Positions 31,298-35,131 of a stretch of DNA of 35,131 nucleotides are shown piece by piece. The notes beneath the pieces are model-generated. The model was not told the origin of the DNA. It worked only from the letters and a program-made list of their open reading frames with translations, and searched no databases. How positions within the stretch are numbered: position 1 is the stretch's first letter; the number at the start of each line of letters is the position of its first letter. The stretch spans positions 1 to 35,131 of the forward strand of contig PHCF01000050.1 in the NCBI GenBank assembly GCA_002842145.1, in the 5' to 3' direction. The translations under genes were made by a program, and so were the position numbers. The stretch is from Betaproteobacteria bacterium HGW-Betaproteobacteria-6. GTDB taxonomy: Bacteria; Pseudomonadota; Gammaproteobacteria; Burkholderiales; Rhodocyclaceae.

Positions 31298-32659
31298 TTA
31301 TTCCAACTCGCGAATCCGCGCTACTGCCTCTTCGACGCGTTTGACAGCGATGACCTGCATGCCGGCAATGGCCTGTTTGGGCCGGTTTGCCTCAGGGATC
31401 AGGGCACGGGTGAAGCCGAGCTTGGCAGCTTCTTTCAAACGCTCCTGGCCACGCGGGGCCGGGCGGATTTCGCCGGCCAGTCCAACTTCACCAAATACAA
31501 TAAGTTTCGACGGCAATGGTTTGTTTTTTAAAGATGATGTTATCGACAACAAGACAGCCAGATCGGCCGCCGGTTCGGTGATCTTGACGCCACCGACGGC
31601 ATTGACGAAAACGTCCTGATCAAAGCAGACAATGCCGGCATGGCGATGCAAGACCGCCAGCAGCATGGCCAGCCGTTGCGGATCGAGGCCGACCGTGAGG
31701 CGGCGGGGGTTGCCATGCGCGCTATCGACCAGTGCCTGGATTTCGACGAGCAGCGGTCGCGTGCCTTCCTGCGTCACCATCACGCAGGAGCCGGGCACAT
31801 CCTGGCCGTGCTGCGACAGAAAGAGCGCCGAGGGGTTGCTGACGCCCTTGAGGCCGGTTTCGGTCATGGCAAAGACGCCGAGTTCATTGACCGCGCCAAA
31901 ACGGTTTTTGACAGCACGCACCAGGCGGAAACTGGAATGCGTGTCGCCTTCAAAATAGAGCACGGTATCGACGATATGTTCGAGTACGCGCGGCCCTGCC
32001 AAGGCGCCCTCCTTCGTCACGTGGCCGACCAGGATCACCGTGATGCCGGCCTGCTTGGCCAGCCGGGTCAATTGCGCCGCGCATTCGCGGACCTGGGCGA
32101 CTGAGCCGGGGGCACTGGAGAGTTGGTCGGACCACAGCGTCTGGATCGAGTCGATGACCGCGACGACCGGCTTTTCCGCCTGCAGCGTGGCCAGGATGCG
32201 TTCGAGGTTGATCTCGGCCATCAGTTCCAGACGCTTGGTATCGAGGCCAAGGCGACGGGCACGTAAGGCCACCTGTTCGCCGGACTCCTCACCGCTGACG
32301 TAGAGCACGCGGTTATCGACGGACAAATGGGCCAGCGCCTGCAGCAGCAAGGTACTCTTGCCGATGCCGGGGTCGCCACCGATCAGGACGACAGCGCCAT
32401 TGACCAGGCCGCCGCCGAGCGCCCGGTCGAATTCGCCGATGCCGGTGGCGATCCGCTCGACTTCGCGCGCTTCGATTTCGGACAGGTTTTGCAGCCTGGC
32501 GGTCGGCGCCAGCGACTCGAAGCGGCTGTTGGTCGGCGCCTTTTCGGCGACGGTTTCGACCAGCGTGTTCCATTCGTTGCAGCCCGGGCACTGACCCTGC
32601 CATTTCGGGCTGGTCGCGCCGCATTCGGTGCAGCTATAAATCGTTTTGATTTTGGCCAT
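31298..32659 (-). CDS. radA: DNA repair protein RadA (Sms)
   Basis: 453-residue RecA-like ATPase that drives branch migration in recombination. A zinc finger (C10, C13, C24, C27 in CTEC and CPGC) is followed by Walker A GGDPGIGKST at 94-103, the RadA-specific KNRFG near 258 and a Lon-like C-terminal domain (GLAGEIRPAPRGQERLKEAAKLG). Length is normal. ATG 32659 shares its A with the alr TAA (TAATG). The codons MAKI lie inside repeat copy E, yet MAK is a usual RadA start, so the protein is probably unaffected. Confidence 0.96.
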   Translation of the reverse strand: MAKIKTIYSCTECGATSPKWQGQCPGCNEWNTLVETVAEKAPTNSRFESLAPTARLQNLSEIEAREVERIATGIGEFDRALGGGLVNGAVVLIGGDPGIGKSTLLLQALAHLSVDNRVLYVSGEESGEQVALRARRLGLDTKRLELMAEINLERILATLQAEKPVVAVIDSIQTLWSDQLSSAPGSVAQVRECAAQLTRLAKQAGITVILVGHVTKEGALAGPRVLEHIVDTVLYFEGDTHSSFRLVRAVKNRFGAVNELGVFAMTETGLKGVSNPSALFLSQHGQDVPGSCVMVTQEGTRPLLVEIQALVDSAHGNPRRLTVGLDPQRLAMLLAVLHRHAGIVCFDQDVFVNAVGGVKITEPAADLAVLLSITSSLKNKPLPSKLIVFGEVGLAGEIRPAPRGQERLKEAAKLGFTRALIPEANRPKQAIAGMQVIAVKRVEEAVARIRELE

Positions 32660-32680
32660 TATTTCCGGTTGACCGTAGGA
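32648..32680 (+). repeat. 33-nt interspersed repeat, copy E (alr/radA junction)
   Basis: GATTTTGGCCATTA then TTTCCGGTTGACCGTAGGA on the + strand. Read on the minus strand it supplies the last codons and TAA of alr (NPTVNRK, stop) and the ATG-GCC-AAA-ATC start of radA, joined as TAATG. Confidence 0.75.
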
Positions 32681-33771
32681 TTCTCGTCCAGGCTGACCGG
32701 GACGCGGGGCGCCAGGGCGCAGAACAGTTCGTAGGCGATGGTGCCGGCGGCGCTGGCCACCTCGTCGGCCGGCACGCTACCGGCTCGGCCTTCGCCCCAC
32801 AGCGTGACCGGGGCGCCGATGCCGGCCTCGGGGATGTCGGTCAGGTCGCAGGACAGCATGTCCATCGAGACGCGGCCGACGGTTCTTGTCCGCCTCCCCA
32901 TGACGGCAATCGGTGTGCCGCTCGGCGCATGACGCGGGTAGCCGTCGGCATAGCCGCAGGCGACGACGCCGATGCGCATCGGCTTGTCGGCCGTGAAGGT
33001 GCCGCCGTAGCCGACGCGGTCGCCAGCCACCAGATCCTGCACGCCGATGATGGCGCTCTCCAGCGTCATGACCGGTTTCAGCCCGAGCGACTCGGCACTC
33101 CGCTCGGCAAACGGGCTGGCGCCGTACAGCATGATGCCCGGCCGCACCCAGTCGCCATGCGTTTGCGGGTGATCGAGGATCGCTGCCGAATTGGCCAGGC
33201 AGACCGGGCCGGACCAGTCGCCGGCCATGGTGTGAAAGCGTTCAAGCTGTTCGCTGACACCGCGCTCGCCATCGGCTTCGGCAAAATGGGTCATCAGCGT
33301 GACTTCTATCTGTGGCAGTTGCCGCAGGATCGCCCTGGCTTTGCTCAAGGTATCCGGCGTAAAGCCGAGCCGGTTCATGCCGGTATTGAGCTTCAGATAA
33401 AGCGCAACGGGCGCCGTAAATTGACCATTGCGCACGAGCAACTCGAGTTGCTCGAGACAATGGACGACGCAGGTCAGCCGATGCTCGACGACGGCCCGCA
33501 CATCGCGCGCGCTGAACACGCCTTCGAGGAGCAGGATCGGTTGCGTCACGCCGGCCTCGCGCAAGGCGACGGCGTTTTCGGCTTCAAGCAAGGCAAAGCC
33601 ATCGGCTTCACCGCGCAGCGCGTCGACGGCGCGCCCCTGACCGTGGCCATAGGCGTTGGCCTTGACGACGGCCCAGGCCTTGGCCAGCGGAGCCTGGCGT
33701 TTGGCCAGCCGGTAGTTGTCGAGAATCGCCGCTGGCGTAATACGCGCACGAATGGGACGCGAGCTTGTCAT
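32659..33771 (-). CDS. alr: Alanine racemase
   Basis: 370-residue PLP enzyme that makes D-alanine for peptidoglycan. The Schiff-base lysine is K37 (WAVVKANAYGHG) and the opposing catalytic tyrosine Y255 (DRVGYGGTF); RVSMDMLSCDLTD is also typical. The family usually ends soon after ALAPRVPVSLD; here ENPTVNRK is added by repeat copy E. ATG 33771 overlaps the LysR stop by 4 nt, and the stop overlaps radA, so lysR-alr-radA is one coupled unit. Confidence 0.96.
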   Translation of the reverse strand: MTSSRPIRARITPAAILDNYRLAKRQAPLAKAWAVVKANAYGHGQGRAVDALRGEADGFALLEAENAVALREAGVTQPILLLEGVFSARDVRAVVEHRLTCVVHCLEQLELLVRNGQFTAPVALYLKLNTGMNRLGFTPDTLSKARAILRQLPQIEVTLMTHFAEADGERGVSEQLERFHTMAGDWSGPVCLANSAAILDHPQTHGDWVRPGIMLYGASPFAERSAESLGLKPVMTLESAIIGVQDLVAGDRVGYGGTFTADKPMRIGVVACGYADGYPRHAPSGTPIAVMGRRTRTVGRVSMDMLSCDLTDIPEAGIGAPVTLWGEGRAGSVPADEVASAAGTIAYELFCALAPRVPVSLDENPTVNRK

Positions 33772-34724
33772 GAAACCATTTCTTTCAATTTGGATCGGGT
33801 GAATTCGATGAAGGTGGCGGTCAGCCGGGACTGGAAGCGATCTTCCTTGAAGACCAGGTAGAGGCTGCGCCTGAGCGGCGGCTTGAGCGGAATGGCAACC
33901 AGTTCGCCAAGCTGGATCTCCTTGTCGATGACCGAGCGGGGCACGATGGCAAAGCCCAGCCCGGTCGACACAACGCCTTTCAGGGCCTCAGGGCTGCCCA
34001 GCTCCATCTGCGTCTTGAGACTGGCCGGAGGAATTTTGTGCTCCAGGAAATAGGCGTCGATGATTTCCCGGGTTCCCGAGCCCGGCTCGCGTGAGATGTA
34101 TTCGTGGTCGGCCAGCACCCTGGGCGTCACCGACTTCATACCGGCCAGCGGGTAATCGGGGGCGCAGGTGACCTGCAACTCGTCTTCGCGACAAATCTGG
34201 CTGGTCAGTCCGGGCAGCTTGGCCGGCACTTCGATGAGGCCGACATCGAGCGTGTGTTCGGCGACACGGCTCTCGATGCTTTCGGAATTGGCGACGATGA
34301 GCCGGGCGCGCACCTGCGGATAGGCCGCGTTGAATTCACCCAGGACGCGCGGCAACATGAATTCGGCGATGGTCGTGCTGGCGCCGACGAGCAGCGGCCC
34401 GCGCATTTCGCCGGTCATTTCGGCCAGGCGGGTATCCATTTCGTCGGACAGCGCGAGGATTCTTTCGGCGTAGGAGAGCACCAGTTCGCCGGCCGGCGTC
34501 AGCGAAATGCTGCCGTGCCGACGCTCGAACAGGCGGGTGCTGTACTGCTCCTCCAGTTGCTTGATCTGGAAGGTGACGGCCGGCTGCGTCATGAACAAGG
34601 CGTCGGCCGCCCGCGTGAAGCTCAGATGTTTTGCGACGGCATGAAAGACCTGCGCGAATTCGATTTTGGGCGAAATTTCCGGTTGACCGTGGGCATCGGC
34701 GCGCCGCCGTTGATTCACCGTCAT
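33768..34724 (-). CDS. LysR-family transcription regulator
   Basis: 318 residues from ATG 34724. The winged HTH (FAQVFHAVAKHLSFTRAADALFMTQPAVTFQIKQLE) is near 23-60, and the effector domain of about 200 residues has SREPGSGTREIIDAYF, resembling CbbR/CysB-like and other C4/C5-type LTTRs; the effector is unknown. About 20 residues precede the usual LTTR start, and HGQPEISPKI of these is coded by repeat copy F, where an ordinary start codon would be expected. GTG 34718 is a second candidate; the open frame continues to 34805. It is the first gene of the operon and probably self-regulated across the divergent gap to lplT. Confidence 0.88.
   Translation of the reverse strand: MTVNQRRRADAHGQPEISPKIEFAQVFHAVAKHLSFTRAADALFMTQPAVTFQIKQLEEQYSTRLFERRHGSISLTPAGELVLSYAERILALSDEMDTRLAEMTGEMRGPLLVGASTTIAEFMLPRVLGEFNAAYPQVRARLIVANSESIESRVAEHTLDVGLIEVPAKLPGLTSQICREDELQVTCAPDYPLAGMKSVTPRVLADHEYISREPGSGTREIIDAYFLEHKIPPASLKTQMELGSPEALKGVVSTGLGFAIVPRSVIDKEIQLGELVAIPLKPPLRRSLYLVFKEDRFQSRLTATFIEFTRSKLKEMVS
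34662..34694 (+). repeat. 33-nt interspersed repeat, copy F (N-terminus of LysR gene)
   Basis: GATTTTGGGCGAAA then TTTCCGGTTGACCGTGGG on the + strand, read antisense in the LysR frame as HGQPEISPKI. The codon aligned with the radA ATG of copy E is TCG here. Confidence 0.75.
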
Positions 34725-34808
34725 CACAGCGCAACAAGCGACATCCAAGCTCGAATAGTCACCCCGAAATGCAGGCAACCATGCACAACTACCACGCCCG
34801 CGCAAGCC

Positions 34809-34836
34809 TTGCGCCGAATCGCCAGCGTGGTATAAA
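34809..34836 (+). promoter_or_regulatory. Possible lplT promoter
   Basis: TTGCGC at 34809-34814 and TATAAA at 34831-34836 with a 16-bp spacer, giving a start about 30 nt before GTG 34871. It lies in the 146-bp divergent region with the LysR gene, where LTTR binding is likely, but I could not fix a T-N11-A box with confidence. Confidence 0.4.
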
Positions 34837-34870
34837 CCTCGCCCAAAGTCATATAAGAGACAACTATTTC

Positions 34871-35131
34871 GTGCCGTTCGGCTTCTACATCATCATGGCC
34901 GCGCAGTTTTTTTCCGCGCTGGCCGACAACGCCCTGCTCATTGCCGCCATCGCCGCCCTGCGCGAGATGCAGGCGCCGGCTGAATACGAACCGCTGCTCA
35001 AGACCTTCTTCACTGTTTCCTATGTAGTCCTTGCCGCCTTCGTCGGCGCCTTCGCCGACTCGATGCCCAAGGGCCGGGTCATGCTGATCAGCAACGGCAT
35101 CAAGATCATCGGCTGCAGCATGATGTTCTTC
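34871..35131 (+). CDS. lplT: Lysophospholipid transporter LplT (3' end cut by window edge)
   Basis: First 87 codons of an MFS-type inner-membrane flippase that returns lysophospholipids to the cytoplasm for re-acylation. GFYIIMAAQFFSALADNALL is the family's opening helix, followed by MQAPAEYEPLLKTFFTVSYV and the loop FADSMPKGRVM. GTG 34871 puts the first helix at the N-terminus as in homologues. AAGAGA lies about 13 nt upstream, a rather long spacing. The Aas acyltransferase is often encoded next to it but would lie outside the window. Confidence 0.88.
   Translation, partial: MPFGFYIIMAAQFFSALADNALLIAAIAALREMQAPAEYEPLLKTFFTVSYVVLAAFVGAFADSMPKGRVMLISNGIKIIGCSMMFF

Overview
The window is a 35 kb piece of a GC-rich proteobacterial chromosome. 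It is densely packed with housekeeping genes joined by 4-nt stop/start overlaps. RNase E with a long Arg/Ala/Pro-rich tail, a CysB/CbbR-like LysR, ThuE-like sugar uptake, trHb2 and several c-di-GMP proteins suggest a betaproteobacterium, most like Rhodocyclales (Dechloromonas/Azonexus type). This placement is an inference from protein resemblance and was not tested by a search.

Layout. 1-2.6 kb: rne, cut at its 5' end by the window edge. 2.7-5.2 kb (-): uvrB and a low-molecular-weight phosphatase. 5.3-6.5 kb: aromatic/aspartate aminotransferase. 6.6-8.2 kb (-): an AsmA-like membrane protein fused to an N-terminal winged-helix-like domain. 8.3 kb: tRNA-Asn with a consensus sigma-70 promoter and its own terminator. 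8.4-8.9 kb: a weakly coding stretch. 8.9-10.1 kb: a YcaD-like MFS carrier. 10.4-14.6 kb: a complete binding-protein-dependent sugar ABC importer (ThuEFGK-like). 14.8-15.8 kb: moaA. 16.0-18.3 kb (-): typA/bipA, apparently broken at its P-loop, and a group 2 truncated haemoglobin. 18.4-19.5 kb (-): a membrane diguanylate cyclase. 19.7-21.9 kb (-): the radical-SAM protein YgiQ. 21.9-26.7 kb: a partner-switching signalling cluster made of a STAS anti-anti-sigma protein, an MBL-fold protein, a CHASE2-PP2C phosphatase and a HATPase anti-sigma kinase, enclosing an oppositely oriented FecR/OmpA-lipoprotein pair. 26.7-34.7 kb (-): a tightly overlapping lysR-alr-radA-GGDEF/EAL-permease operon. 34.9 kb to the end: the start of lplT.

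The most unusual signal is a short interspersed repeat of about 33 nt, found six times between 14.5 and 34.7 kb and not seen in the first 14 kb. Its core has two near-palindromes, TTTTGGSCAAAA and GGTYGACC. It sits at gene edges (the end of the sugar ATPase gene, just after moaA, the alr/radA stop-start junction, the N-terminus of the LysR gene). Twice it lies in frame inside unrelated proteins (YgiQ and the anti-sigma kinase), giving both the peptide N-x-Q-N-x-R-S-T-V-E. It behaves like a mobile palindromic element tolerated in coding sequence.

Two genes seem to have lost small internal pieces relative to their families. typA lacks about 28 nt covering the G1 box, with a frameshift. The STAS protein lacks about 20 residues of its first helical segment. 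Either could be genuine decay or an assembly error.
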